The notes beneath the pieces are model-generated. The model was not told the DNA's origin and did no database searches. It worked only from the letters and a program-made list of their open reading frames with translations. The position numbers were made by a program, and so were the translations under genes. Below, piece by piece: positions 37,401 through 44,262 of a stretch of 64,000 nt of DNA (positions within the stretch are counted from its first letter, which is position 1; every line of letters begins with the position of its first letter). The DNA comes from Thermoplasmata archaeon (GTDB lineage: Archaea; Thermoplasmatota; Thermoplasmata; GCA-020350865), in NCBI GenBank assembly GCA_020348445.1, contig CP070751.1:279672-343671 (forward strand), given 5' to 3'.

Positions 37401-38729
37401 AACTACGAGACTGAACCATCCTCTGAAGATGCTTTCACAACCGTGGACACCACCTTACCAACCGTCGATTCCGGCTCTGATACCATTGGAAATTCACAGT
37501 TCACCCGGGATGCAACTGCAAGCGACGCAGGCTCAGGCATAGCAACATATTCCTGGACAATGGTTTCCGGCCCTGGGACAATAACTTTCGGCACTCCCTC
37601 TGCTGAAGACACTACAATTAGTGCAGACACGGACGGCACATATGTTATCAGGCTTACTGTCACCGACAATGCTGGCCACAGCGCGTCCGATGAATTCACT
37701 CTTGACTGGGATGCCACACCACCTACAGTGTCAAGCAAAACTCCAACTGGAACGAACATATCAATTACTTCACTGATCTCAATTACTTTCAGTGAGACTG
37801 TGATTGAAACATCAGTTGAGAACGCCTTTACCTTTACAGATGGAACCACAACATGGTCAATTCTCAACGGCTCAGCAACTTGGGCTGACAGCACCATGAC
37901 CTTTGATCCTGATTTTGATCTAAGTCACGGAACCGCGTACACCGTTAACATCGGTTCTGGTGTCATTGACACATCAGGAAACACCATGACACCTTATCAC
38001 TGGACGTTTTCAACAGCAGAAGCCGTGGATACAACTGCACCCACTGTGGCAATTGTGAATCCCGTTGATGGGGCTGTAATTGACGTGACAAAAACGATCA
38101 TTATCACATTCAGTGAGGCAATGAATAAATCCTCGGTTGAGGCTGCGATCTCCATTTCCCCAGATGCGACTATCTCGGACTTTAGCTGGGAGGGCAACAC
38201 CTTGACCATAACCCTTGAATCTGATTTGGAGGCAGGCAAGGACTACACAGTGACAATTGGAACAGGTGCAAAGGATGCAGCAGGAAATGCTCTTGAAGAA
38301 CCTTATACCTGGCAGTTCACCACAGAGAAAGCGGGTGAGAAAGAGCCTGAGGAAGATACGTCATGGTTATTCATACTCCTCATCGTGATAGTGATCATAG
38401 TGATATTGCTGCTTCTATTCCTCATGAAGAAGAAAAAGCCAGAGGAAGAAGAAAGGCCGCCTGAAGGACTGGGCGAAGGAGCAGTGGAGGAAGAGATGCC
38501 AGAGGAAACTCCTGAAGGGGAAGGTGCAGAGGTGGAAGGAGAAGAAGGGCCAGAAGGGATAGAAGGTGTAGAAGAGGCAAAAGGGACAGAAGAAGGGCCA
38601 AAAGAAACTCCCGAAGGAGAAGGTGAAGCAGTAGAAAAAGCACCAGAGGAATTATCAGAAGAAACAGGTGAGAAGGAAGGCGAAGCTCCCAAGTCTTCTG
38701 AGGAAAAAAAGGAGCCTGAGGAGATATAG
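28500..38729 (+). CDS. Giant multidomain cell-surface protein with acidic cytoplasmic tail
   Basis: A 3409-residue protein. Residues 1-45 are a signal peptide. Residues 50-240 resemble a CBM9/DOMON carbohydrate-binding domain (IDGNFTPGEWNDA). From about 250 to 1256, three pairs of a NEW3-like beta domain and a MAM/immune-inhibitor-A-like jelly-roll (at about 374, 670 and 961; motifs WFDDME, GWYIDDV) end with a fourth NEW3 unit. Residues 1259-1475 form a ThuA/GATase-like domain (ILFVDDDGG). Then come SbsA-type Big_5 and Ig-like domains, including two families of tandem repeats, and a PKD-like domain. Near residue 3295 a helix (SWLFILLIVIVIIVILLLLF) is followed by KKKK and about 100 Glu-, Gly- and Pro-rich residues. 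It is likely a stalk-like surface or adhesion protein. Confidence 0.9.
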   Translation: MEKVRKKSFNGRFKKGITTVFITIFLVSSMFVPLDMMQEAKAHTGDKIRSPMTTTPPTIDGNFTPGEWNDAVMIDLTTIPGNMVGSYMYVMNNDTCLFILYDAFGDNTNDPMDGTAAGFDTNHDGVNGPNDGDDDYFYFGGPMVGEGHYDYNMLIMDWQEHCSPFSDPGLAAAMGFNTTPNSGSDHRIYEWSIPLDQLDASLGDIIGFAAGCQLMPGVYDADSGNYDQWPVNLPPIPLDQYGNLIIGGPYNVDIKPEKQTKYGLAGQETSYKLRINNTGINPDIFDLTYLSSLGWSVTFYDASWNPLVDNGGGPEVDTGSVAAKTSVVIHANISVPLLANPGDIDITIIQGNSSGDPTVNDTTSLRTQVVYNIDWFDGFEAGWDAWTAQVIRPSFPSPTIWEIGDPSGTGPGTAFNYTNCSGTNINDAYYMNADICLISPYVQLGSGYQILSFYQWYYMDTMGDDGGFVEISVNDNPWVQIWPDIEYPWVGGYLGGYNTDGYSGISSGWEYDEYDLSPYANQVVRVRFHFAASDWHGGDDGWYIDDVFMGSPPPYRLDLEPDYQIGTGNAGTDVSYVLTVTNNGADDDAYDLSSGGTWGVTIRDITDTWDIFSIFVASGNSADFIAKVTIPGLASPGDFDVSSIKASSQNDTSKSEKAEVETNVPEIPPWFDDMEFGPGWWKNQTDGDGTEWQLGDPSLGAYGPPKSYSPINCWGTNIASNYTIGGECNLTTAYIDLTWAANANLSFWHWYDINGFWTDGGWVEVSDDYGSTWIPIEPLGGYPDINDWGIPCYAGSSVKWIRADFDLSDYTGSVIQLRFHFLDADWDGVERAGWYVDDIMIYASKYGVDIEPNSFGFGDAGDTVEYILTVTNTGDLDDSFTLSVSGNTWPTTIYDSTGTFVITNTGFLGANNSIDIMIKVDIPIGANPGDFDISKITATSDNDTGMFASVRLDTNYPVMPLWFDDMESGKGGWRPWNNNRGTSWQLGNPSGFGPGSAYSLPNCWGTNLVTDYTTSAEATLRMPYLDLRLAQEANLTFMHWYDINGVWNDGGWVEVSLDNGQTWMRIYPEGGYPDIDGNWFDGCYAGTTAAWTKAEFNLTAFVGNIILIRFRLYDYMWDGPMEGAGWYIDDVNVSATYLAYGVDLTPDIDSIIASDGTSVLYLMTATNMGTAGPDTFNLNYLAMLGWSAAFYDLSMTPITSVGPIDTSNSMDFYVNVTIPIGELPGTIERTIVIATSQNDSSFPPADDNSFLFTQVLAPILFVDDDGGIDTEANFTTALDDGGYSYNVWNYQVLGELSLSDLQQHEVIIWGTGNTEDDLTEGTLTPTDRMNLGNYLDGGGRLYLSSSLAGADAVNYWSGTDFWLSWYQTYLHSDFVDIFGGPSTINGVTSDPISDGLNYNLYQGDYNPNLMQVWTHHNPVNDGITFFTEPWPSNVATRADTGTNRVVYTGFDFSAVDGVANRATLMDRILKWLLFGDLPYVIETDPTHGASGIVVDQDVVVIYSESMNTSVEPTLSQVGGPDPGGWTFSGWSTTYITDDTATWTHNSWSPSQTVNMSVSGGEDLEGNSASEYLFNFTIVASADPWAFATGPTSTGTNATLPQITYNFGNSPTNVQIYWSNDGGSTWNMWGSDNSVDGSWTPGSPLSTSGTYYWSARAMGGSSEPPPSGPGDIEAGPYVLDIDAPTIFSTDPVDGATDVSTAAGTYVIEFSEPMSLTGTDPLSNLPGIMWTWDSSGLWLNGTYTVLSSSTTYYVNLTDRGFIDAAGNHLTGDMYKNFTTMSVPWATATGPTSSGTNVSTPTITYDQTDGPTSVEIYWSDNGGTTWNLWGTDSSVDGSWSPGSPLPASGTYYWSARAIGPPSESVPIDFGDIEAGTYVLDIDSPTIISTTPLDEATGVSTAAGTYIIEFIEPMALTGTDPLSDLPGVSWSWDPLGLWLNGTYTALSPGTTYYVNLTDLGFTDAYGNHLTGDMYKNFTTTSDPWATATGPTSSGTNDTTPTITYDQGNGPTSVEIYWSDDGGASWNLWGTDTSVDGSWTPGSPLPASGTYYWSARAIGIPNETIPSGVGDIEADFYVLDIDGPTTFSTTPADGATGVDIAAGTYVIQFSEPMTLVGTPDTNLSIISWIWDPSGLWLNGTYTGLISGATYYVNLTDLGFTDAYGNHLTGDMYKNFTTAVGVTTANATGPIGGPTNVAAITIIYTTAGGPATVDLYYTMNTTGPYIWTLIGTDISVDGNFDWTIPADGSYGWLAVSPDEPAPTSSDAPEAFWYIYDGTPPEVVSTDPVNMTTSISVGQDIVITFNETMNNVTFTYTIEPSITGLLEVWSGGNTILTISHDDFPTGTRIWVNISVATDLAGNNLRPRPYWFYFDTDNSATVTGPITVTPTNDDTVTITYTTTGNPISVDLYYTTNLTAPYTWTFMGTDDTPENGFGWLLAVDGSYGWFANSTDELPPTSTDAPEASYYIYDGTPPEVESTIPANKSTGVPINQDIVITFNETMDIVTFTYQIEPTVTGLIDTWSALNSILTISHDDFALDTRYWVNITYARDLAGNFLDPYPLPYSIYFDTATTGAEATGPVGGPTNVSDITITYNTIGGPSRVYLWYTTNTTAPYTWIHFATDDPADGSYDWTITSDGYYGWLANSTDELPPTSTDAPESSWYIYDGTPPAVNSTNPVNATIDVLTTQDIVITFNETINNVTFTYTIEPSITVLSEVWNNDDKNLTITHDGFVIATRYWVNITAAMDLAGNNMVPYSFYFDTTTTDIVPPTVMTGTPTGSSVLITSNIVITFDEAMNTTSVNNAFSFNDGITTWDISDGMVSWNVANTIMTFNPTVDFGYYTQFNVTIDGSIAKDEAGNTLDGNDNGTSEGSPIDDYTWQFTTESAPPPDTTPPTSSVSALPTYHTSLSFSVSYTATDTQNNVMEVELWFKKDSGEWNLYNTYSGGSNTVTFTADSDGVYYFYTRARDDVVPSNYETEPSSEDAFTTVDTTLPTVDSGSDTIGNSQFTRDATASDAGSGIATYSWTMVSGPGTITFGTPSAEDTTISADTDGTYVIRLTVTDNAGHSASDEFTLDWDATPPTVSSKTPTGTNISITSLISITFSETVIETSVENAFTFTDGTTTWSILNGSATWADSTMTFDPDFDLSHGTAYTVNIGSGVIDTSGNTMTPYHWTFSTAEAVDTTAPTVAIVNPVDGAVIDVTKTIIITFSEAMNKSSVEAAISISPDATISDFSWEGNTLTITLESDLEAGKDYTVTIGTGAKDAAGNALEEPYTWQFTTEKAGEKEPEEDTSWLFILLIVIVIIVILLLLFLMKKKKPEEEERPPEGLGEGAVEEEMPEETPEGEGAEVEGEEGPEGIEGVEEAKGTEEGPKETPEGEGEAVEKAPEELSEETGEKEGEAPKSSEEKKEPEEI
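33243..35024 (+). repeat. Three tandem 594-bp repeats coding for 198-residue units
   Basis: Units start at 33,243, 33,837 and 34,431, exactly 594 bases apart, each opening with a DPWA or VPWA codon group. Each unit codes for one fibronectin-like half (YYWSARAIG) and one Big_5 half ending TGDMYKNFTT. Units two and three are nearly identical over long stretches, which points to recent duplication or gene conversion. Confidence 0.85.
35030..36780 (+). repeat. Three tandem repeats of about 579-591 bp coding for about 195-residue units
   Basis: Units open with the TGP motif at about 35,043, 35,622 and 36,213. Each contains VDLYYT or VYLWYT, DGSYGW, the stretch PTSSDAPEA or PTSTDAPE, YIYDGTPPEV and a Big_5 half with QDIVITFNETM. 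They are more diverged than the 594-bp family just upstream, to which they are distantly related. Confidence 0.75.
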
Positions 38730-39057
38730 GATTTGTTTGGTAAGGAACCTACTTGAAAGTCATTTAAATTAGCCATGCCTATTCAAATCATCATTGGTTA
38801 TCCTCCATGACAATATAGGCTAAACGCATTTTGGCAATTTGGTTATGTTTCCTTTTGCATAAAAAAAATCGGTGAAATGCAATAAAAATCCACAAAAAAA
38901 CCTCTAAAACCCCATTTTGCGGTCAATTTATGGCGATAATCTCAGAATCCAAAAAAATGCCCTAACAAAAAAACATAAATATATCTACTTGCATCCTATG
39001 GGAAAGGTCGTGGGGTCTACGGCCTTTAATACTAAAAAAATTAAGGAGGATTTTGAT
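38730..39057. promoter_or_regulatory. Intergenic region with promoter of the second surface protein gene
   Basis: No gene is evident in these 328 bases. A TATA box ATAAATATAT lies at 38,975-38,984 and predicts a start near 39,007. The leader has TTAAGGAGGA at 39,041-39,050 just before the chosen ATG. The first half of the region is featureless. Confidence 0.45.
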
Positions 39058-41886
39058 ATGAAAAAGGGAAATATGAAAATAAATACCATGATTTTGGCTG
39101 TGTGTATGATCGCGACCGCATTTGTGGTTGTGAGCTTGCCTGTGGGAGCAGATGATGTAAGTGACAATAATTTCTTTGATATAGTATGGCAAGACTCGTG
39201 GATGGAAGATCATCCAACTCTACCAGACGCACAGAAAGAAATTATTTACAACTTTGATGCCACAAATTCCCGTCGGTACCACCTTGGAGATGAGAATGCC
39301 GAAATCTATCTTTGGATCAATAGCAGGGAAACTGATCCAATTGATGATGTTTGGATAGAACTGGATAAAGGAACAGGAGGGACCGATATAATTGCAGACA
39401 TCCCGATAAACAGATGGCCAGATACAGGTGATAGAGATGGTTTTACTAACGGTGATCCAATAGACCTTATTCCAGACGGAACACGTGACGCTTACCCCAA
39501 TAGCCCTTTATTTGAAATAGATATCGCAAATACTGGAGATGTGAATACAGTTTATGAAAATGCATTGCTAATTACAATTCACTATTGGGACACCGGTGGT
39601 GCAGGCTCCCTGGAAGAAGATACTTTCTCCTTTGACCTCTATGTCAGTTCTATATTTGATGATCCAGCTGATACAGATGAAGACGACCACCATGACTTGC
39701 CCACTCTAGAAGAGCAGGTCGGAGATATACAATTCGAGGCGGGTGAGACATTTCAGCATGGTATGTTAACTCTTACTAATCATCATCCGATGATTGCCCC
39801 TGTAGGTACGATTTCCGATGTATGGATCAACGGAAGCCTTCCATCTGGACTCAGCTTCTTCCAAGGAAATAACCTTGCAAGAATTCCTACTGCAACTGAT
39901 CCCGGAGGTAATTTTGAGGTTAACTATAGAATTAATGTGAACTCAGGAGTATTACCCGGTATGTATTATGGGAGTTTATCTATACACTACACCCGAAATG
40001 GAAAGAGAATCATAGAGAACCCAAGGTCCCTAGAGGTAATTGTAGACTTCACCCCTGTTTTACAGGCCAGTGCAACAGTTCCTGATATCAACCAGGGAGA
40101 CACGAACGTAACAATTAGTATAACCTTCAGAAACACTGGAAATGTCCCGCTGGGACAGCTATTTGTGAGGGTAAGCATGATATCTGTAAGTGAGCCCGGT
40201 GATAATGAATATCTATTCACACCCCTTGATCATTACGAAGGCACGACAGTAAAGGTCACGGATTGGTTTGGTGTGAATGTAGGCACAGATGAATCGTTAA
40301 TTCTAAATGAAGTCTCGGCACCAGTTACAATCAACAAAGGACTTGACGCTTATATACCAGCAGGAACCCATAAAGTGCTCTTTGACTGGTATGCATTTTA
40401 CTTCGATACTGGGGTAATAGGAGGCGGCACAGATTATCAGCATGTTGTTCAGCTATGGGAACCTGAAGATGGCACGGGAGTTGAAAATGTCCCAGCAATG
40501 TATAAGGACAACACAGCACCAGGCGATGATTTATATCCCGTCGACACTGATCTAACTGCTGCACCTGACGAACTAGATGGAAGTCCATGGCAAATGGGAA
40601 CATATGCCACAGTTGAGGTTGTAGATCCCAAACTCAGCGTTTGGGCTTCCATAGGTGTTATAGACGCATCAGGTGATGTAACTTATGTTGAGCTCACCGT
40701 TAATTTAAACAACGATGAGAATGTGGACCTCATCAATCTGATGGTAACCCTGGAAGTCGGACCAAATAGCCCGTTTTTAGACCCAGCAAATCATGCTGCA
40801 ACAACTCTGGCAATGGATCCCTCCTCTCCAGACGGCATTACTGCAGGATCCGATGTGGACATCATATTCTATGTGGACATTAACTCGGCCTGGTTCACTT
40901 CCGGCGCACTTGCTCCCGGAGTCTTCGAGGTTGATTTGACAATCGAGGCAACAAATTTCGATACCCTGGAAGTCTATGCACCGACCACAATCCAGATGGA
41001 TGCACCAATAAATGGATTCGGACCTGAATTGTTCGCCACCATGGTGAACTACGATGAAATTAAGCCGGGAGAGACCTTCACACTCTCGATTAGCATCGAG
41101 AACTTCGGCGACGACGTGGCAAGAGAGGTGGATGCCTATCTCAGGGCAGACTTCGTTTCAGGATGGAGTATTGTCGATCAGTTCACAACTAGCATTGGTG
41201 GATATGGAGGCGAAGGTGGCGGACCAGTCGGAGATGCCAGCTGGGGATGGCGAACAGGTTGGAGTGGATATACACAATTCAACAGATCCCATGATGTGAG
41301 ACCAGGTGAAATCGGTGTTGATAACGTACCGCAAATAGTAGAGCTGCACGATTGGATAAGGCGCAGGGAAACACCCCCGCAGGGAATAATTCTGTGGCTG
41401 CATCTAGACAGACTCGGACCTGGAGAGAACTACACATTCGTATTCGAGATGGTATCAGACAAGAACATGGTGGAAGGTATGGTCTACTACGAGGTCCTAG
41501 AGCTTTACTATGTCGATTCAATCAACGGCGAGACATACGGACCTCAGGGACCACCTTTTCAGAATCATTACACACCACCACAAGAGGTTCTCATCAGAGC
41601 AGGCAAGGGAGAGAAGTACCAAACTGAAGAGGAATTTGACTACACATATGTCCTCTACGCGCTGATATTCCTCATCATAGCCTTCATCATCTTCCTCATT
41701 GGATACGCCCTTGGCGGAAGAGGAGGAAGAGAGAGGATCGAAGAACCATACGAGCCATATACAGAGGACTACGGCATGCCAGAAGAAGGCGGAGAAGATC
41801 TTGGATTGCCACCGGAAGAGGACCTCGGACCGCCGCCAGAACCAGAAGAAGATCTTGGCCCGTCCCTAGAGGAAGAGAAAAAATAA
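39058..41886 (+). CDS. S-layer-like surface protein with membrane anchor and acidic tail
   Basis: About 942 residues. The ATG at 39,058 follows AAGGAGG with 8-base spacing and starts a clear signal peptide (MILAVCMIATAFVVVSLPVGA). The frame is open to 38,917, but that would put 47 residues before the signal. The body is beta-rich with COG1361-type domains (DFTPVLQASATVPDINQGDTNVTIS; DEIKPGETFTLSISIENFGDDVAREVDAYL). Near the end VLYALIFLIIAFIIFLIGYAL spans the membrane and is followed by RGGRERIEE and an acidic Pro- and Gly-rich tail. The same architecture as the upstream giant protein suggests they work together in the envelope. Confidence 0.85.
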   Translation: MKKGNMKINTMILAVCMIATAFVVVSLPVGADDVSDNNFFDIVWQDSWMEDHPTLPDAQKEIIYNFDATNSRRYHLGDENAEIYLWINSRETDPIDDVWIELDKGTGGTDIIADIPINRWPDTGDRDGFTNGDPIDLIPDGTRDAYPNSPLFEIDIANTGDVNTVYENALLITIHYWDTGGAGSLEEDTFSFDLYVSSIFDDPADTDEDDHHDLPTLEEQVGDIQFEAGETFQHGMLTLTNHHPMIAPVGTISDVWINGSLPSGLSFFQGNNLARIPTATDPGGNFEVNYRINVNSGVLPGMYYGSLSIHYTRNGKRIIENPRSLEVIVDFTPVLQASATVPDINQGDTNVTISITFRNTGNVPLGQLFVRVSMISVSEPGDNEYLFTPLDHYEGTTVKVTDWFGVNVGTDESLILNEVSAPVTINKGLDAYIPAGTHKVLFDWYAFYFDTGVIGGGTDYQHVVQLWEPEDGTGVENVPAMYKDNTAPGDDLYPVDTDLTAAPDELDGSPWQMGTYATVEVVDPKLSVWASIGVIDASGDVTYVELTVNLNNDENVDLINLMVTLEVGPNSPFLDPANHAATTLAMDPSSPDGITAGSDVDIIFYVDINSAWFTSGALAPGVFEVDLTIEATNFDTLEVYAPTTIQMDAPINGFGPELFATMVNYDEIKPGETFTLSISIENFGDDVAREVDAYLRADFVSGWSIVDQFTTSIGGYGGEGGGPVGDASWGWRTGWSGYTQFNRSHDVRPGEIGVDNVPQIVELHDWIRRRETPPQGIILWLHLDRLGPGENYTFVFEMVSDKNMVEGMVYYEVLELYYVDSINGETYGPQGPPFQNHYTPPQEVLIRAGKGEKYQTEEEFDYTYVLYALIFLIIAFIIFLIGYALGGRGGRERIEEPYEPYTEDYGMPEEGGEDLGLPPEEDLGPPPEPEEDLGPSLEEEKK

Positions 41887-41887
41887 T

Positions 41888-41908
41888 AAGGGGCAAAACC
41901 CCTTTTTT
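41888..41908 (+). terminator. Intrinsic-type terminator after the S-layer-like gene
   Basis: AAGGGG-CAAAA-CCCCTT followed by a T run starts 2 bases after the stop codon. The 6-base stem and T tract match an intrinsic terminator. Confidence 0.65.
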
Positions 41909-41961
41909 ATTTCTATTTTTTTCTTTTTTTATATTTTTGTTTTTTAGCGAGATGACAATCT

Positions 41962-41971
41962 TTTTAAATAC
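41962..41971 (+). promoter_or_regulatory. TATA box of the EF-Tu domain-II-like gene
   Basis: TTTTTAAATA lies about 35 bases before the ATG at 42,001 and predicts a start near 41,992. AGGTGA at 41,991-41,996 lies next to it. Confidence 0.4.
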
Positions 41972-42000
41972 AGAATATATTACAAACCAAAGGTGAGAAC

Positions 42001-42273
42001 ATGGAGGATAAAGAGGAAATCGGACACGTGTTCAAGTTCTTTGCAAAGCCCTGCGTGGCTGCAATCAACATAACATCAGGCGAGCTTAAGGTTGGAGACA
42101 CCATTCAAATTAAAGGGGAGACCACGGATTTCACCCAAAAGATTGATTCCATGGAAATTGACAAGGTGAAAATCGAGGTTGCAACTGCAGGCCAAGGTGT
42201 GGGAATCCAGGTAAAAGACCGTGTGCGACCCAACGACAAGGTGTACAAGCTACTTGGAGAACAAGAACCATAA
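42001..42273 (+). CDS. Translation elongation factor-like mini-protein (EF-Tu domain II fold)
   Basis: The 90-residue protein resembles only domain II (beta barrel) of EF-Tu/IF2-type GTPases: CVAAINITSGELKVGDTIQIKG, then EIDKVKIEVATAGQGVGIQVKDRVRPNDKVYKL. No GTPase domain is present. Stand-alone proteins of this kind are known in archaea, but their role is not established. It has its own promoter and converges on the HTH regulator with a 13-base gap. Confidence 0.8.
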   Translation: MEDKEEIGHVFKFFAKPCVAAINITSGELKVGDTIQIKGETTDFTQKIDSMEIDKVKIEVATAGQGVGIQVKDRVRPNDKVYKLLGEQEP

Positions 42274-42286
42274 AAAACAACTAACA

Positions 42287-43084
42287 CTATTCTTTCTGTT
42301 CTAATATCTCATAGTCTATCTTATCCTCGATGGTGCTGTTGATATTCTCGATTGTGGAGACAACATTGTGAATCTGGTCACTTGATGCAAAGAGCATCAC
42401 AGAAAGGCCCCTTTCAACTGCCTCAACAGCGCATAAAAGAGGTGCGAACTCGAAATCGGGTACAAGATTTGCTTTTCTTACGACAGCCTGAGACACCATT
42501 CCCACAACTCCAAGCTTATGTGGATTTCGCTCTCGATGAAGCTTCTTAACCCACTCAGTGGAAACAGAGCTGCTGCCCCCTTCCCTGATGGAGGGCAGTT
42601 TCACGATATGCATTTTTCCAGGTGAAAGCGCAACCATACCATCCAAATCCTTTATGGCCACATCTTCCCCTATTTCTGCATTGGAAAGTGCAGTTCCTTT
42701 TGACTGGGATTTCTTATCTGCATAGGCTACAAGAATGCCATTTTCCATATACAATCCCACCTCATCGCCTTTTTTTATCGGGGTTTTGGCAATTGCTGCA
42801 CAGACATCGATTATGTTCAACTCTGAAATTTTCAAATCCACAAATTCCTTGAGCTCTGAGAAGTTGGTATGTAAAAATTCGATTCCTTTCTTTGTGGCCC
42901 TGTATTCCCTGCCAATATCCTGGATAAAACCATTTTTTTTCATTCTTCTCAGGTACTCGGAGGCTCCTTGAACTGTAATATCCAGTTTCTCTGCAATGGT
43001 TTTGAGCTTGATGTGGGGATTCTTGATCACCTCAAGGAGTATCAGAAGCTCGGTGCTCAATCTAAGGTCTCTTAGGATTTTCAT
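42287..43084 (-). CDS. Winged-helix (MarR-like) transcriptional regulator with C-terminal ligand-type domain
   Basis: Residues 1-75 form a winged helix (LKTIAEKLDITVQGASEYLRRMKKNGFIQDI ... YRATKKGIEFL). The remaining 190 residues are an alpha/beta domain found in archaeal regulators of this length, with VGLYMENGILVAYADK and KLGVVGMVSQAVVRKANL. I do not recognise its ligand. It lies 55 bases after the ECF S component on the same strand, so it may be co-transcribed with it and regulate the uptake genes. Confidence 0.75.
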   Translation of the reverse strand: MKILRDLRLSTELLILLEVIKNPHIKLKTIAEKLDITVQGASEYLRRMKKNGFIQDIGREYRATKKGIEFLHTNFSELKEFVDLKISELNIIDVCAAIAKTPIKKGDEVGLYMENGILVAYADKKSQSKGTALSNAEIGEDVAIKDLDGMVALSPGKMHIVKLPSIREGGSSSVSTEWVKKLHRERNPHKLGVVGMVSQAVVRKANLVPDFEFAPLLCAVEAVERGLSVMLFASSDQIHNVVSTIENINSTIEDKIDYEILEQKE

Positions 43085-43139
43085 GGTGTTTCACGATTCC
43101 ATATGCCTTCTGTGACACAAATACATTGATTATAGGCTG

Positions 43140-43757
43140 TCAGCCGGCATCACCTTTGTTATCTGATGGGGATTTAATGGTGGTGATATATGGTATTCCA
43201 TGCTCGTGCACATACATGAATATTGTTGTGAATAAAGGAACGAAAATAAGCGAACTTATAAGATGATAAATAGTAAATGGGACCTGCATGGCCAATACTG
43301 TAAAAAGCCAATTTGAGGTCCTCGGAGTCAGGAAAATCCAATATCCAAAAGCAGTCCATAGATCATATATTAGTGTTGCAACAACTCCATATCCTGCTAC
43401 CATGGCCACTCCCTTCACTGTGTATAAGACCCTTGGTTTAATTGCCCTTCCCATCAATCCGATTATGACGTATCCGGTCCAGGTAAAGAAGGTAAGACCG
43501 ATTATCGCGCCCATACCAAAAGCAGAACCGTAATCTGTGAAGGTATAAATCCACCAATCCGAAATCAACATAACGATAAGAGGAACCAAAATACAGTAAA
43601 AACCTCCTAAAATAACGCCTGAAAGAAGCGCGATGGCCAAAACAGTTTCTATGTTCGCATACGATATAAGGAGAATCCTGCCGCATACGCCCACAATGAT
43701 TAGGAGAGTTGCTACTGTTACCTTATTCATGTCTGTGTTTACTGGTAATTTGAACAT
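43140..43757 (-). CDS. ECF-transporter-type substrate-binding membrane protein (S component)
   Basis: A 205-residue protein of about six helices. It has the typical S-component look: a hydrophobic opening (VATLLIIVGVCGRILL), a conserved aromatic SDWWIYTFTDYG loop, and a lysine- and aspartate-rich tail. AAGGAG ten bases before the ATG supports the start. It follows two DUF4430-type genes by 23 bases. Because DUF4430 domains resemble the C-terminal domain of transcobalamin, a corrinoid or related ligand is possible. The ATPase and T components are not in the window and may be shared. Confidence 0.7.
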   Translation of the reverse strand: MFKLPVNTDMNKVTVATLLIIVGVCGRILLISYANIETVLAIALLSGVILGGFYCILVPLIVMLISDWWIYTFTDYGSAFGMGAIIGLTFFTWTGYVIIGLMGRAIKPRVLYTVKGVAMVAGYGVVATLIYDLWTAFGYWIFLTPRTSNWLFTVLAMQVPFTIYHLISSLIFVPLFTTIFMYVHEHGIPYITTIKSPSDNKGDAG

Positions 43758-43780
43758 TATTCAAACTCCTTTTCGTTCCC

Positions 43781-44230
43781 CTATTGCATGGGTTCTTCAA
43801 ACCTCCACTCTACCAAATCACCGTCGAAGATCTCTTTTTTATCGCAACCAACTTCACCATAGGCACCATTGACGTAGTACTGCCACCAAAGGCCGTTTTC
43901 CCCGTTCTCAGTGCCGTTTATGGATGTTACGAATATGGAATCATAACCCTGCCAGTATATGTAGCCCACAATGAAATTGAATTTCTCGGAGCATTCGATC
44001 AAGAACTTGTATACTGTGTTGTTTAACGTCTGAACATTCATATTCTCTAACATCCATTCCCCCCCATCTATCTTCAGGCTCACATTTATTGGGGTGTCTA
44101 TATCCCCAACAACATTGCCTTCTTCTAGATGCTCGGCCAACAACCAAAGACTAAAAGCTGCGAGAGCAAGAACTGACACAAGGGCAATTGCCTGGAAGGC
44201 CGTTTTTTTTCTATCTCTGTTCTCTTTCAT
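43781..44230 (-). CDS. DUF4430 (transcobalamin C-terminal-like) membrane-anchored protein
   Basis: The 149-residue protein has one N-terminal helix (AIALVSVLALAAFSLWLL) and then a DUF4430 domain: INVSLKIDGGEWMLENMNV, YIYWQGYDSIFVTSING, WWQYYVNGAYGEVGCDKKEIFDGDLVEWRFE. It should face outward, tethered by its signal-anchor. DUF4430 proteins beside ECF S components recur in corrinoid-scavenging organisms, but binding of a corrinoid here is not shown. Confidence 0.8.
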   Translation of the reverse strand: MKENRDRKKTAFQAIALVSVLALAAFSLWLLAEHLEEGNVVGDIDTPINVSLKIDGGEWMLENMNVQTLNNTVYKFLIECSEKFNFIVGYIYWQGYDSIFVTSINGTENGENGLWWQYYVNGAYGEVGCDKKEIFDGDLVEWRFEEPMQ

Positions 44231-44262
44231 TGTACCGCCATATTTTTAAGTAAGTCGAAATT

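Noticed and set aside
28755..38776. Long antisense frames opposite the giant surface gene
   Set aside because: They mirror the biased codon use of the sense gene, have no ribosome binding sites and encode low-complexity sequence.
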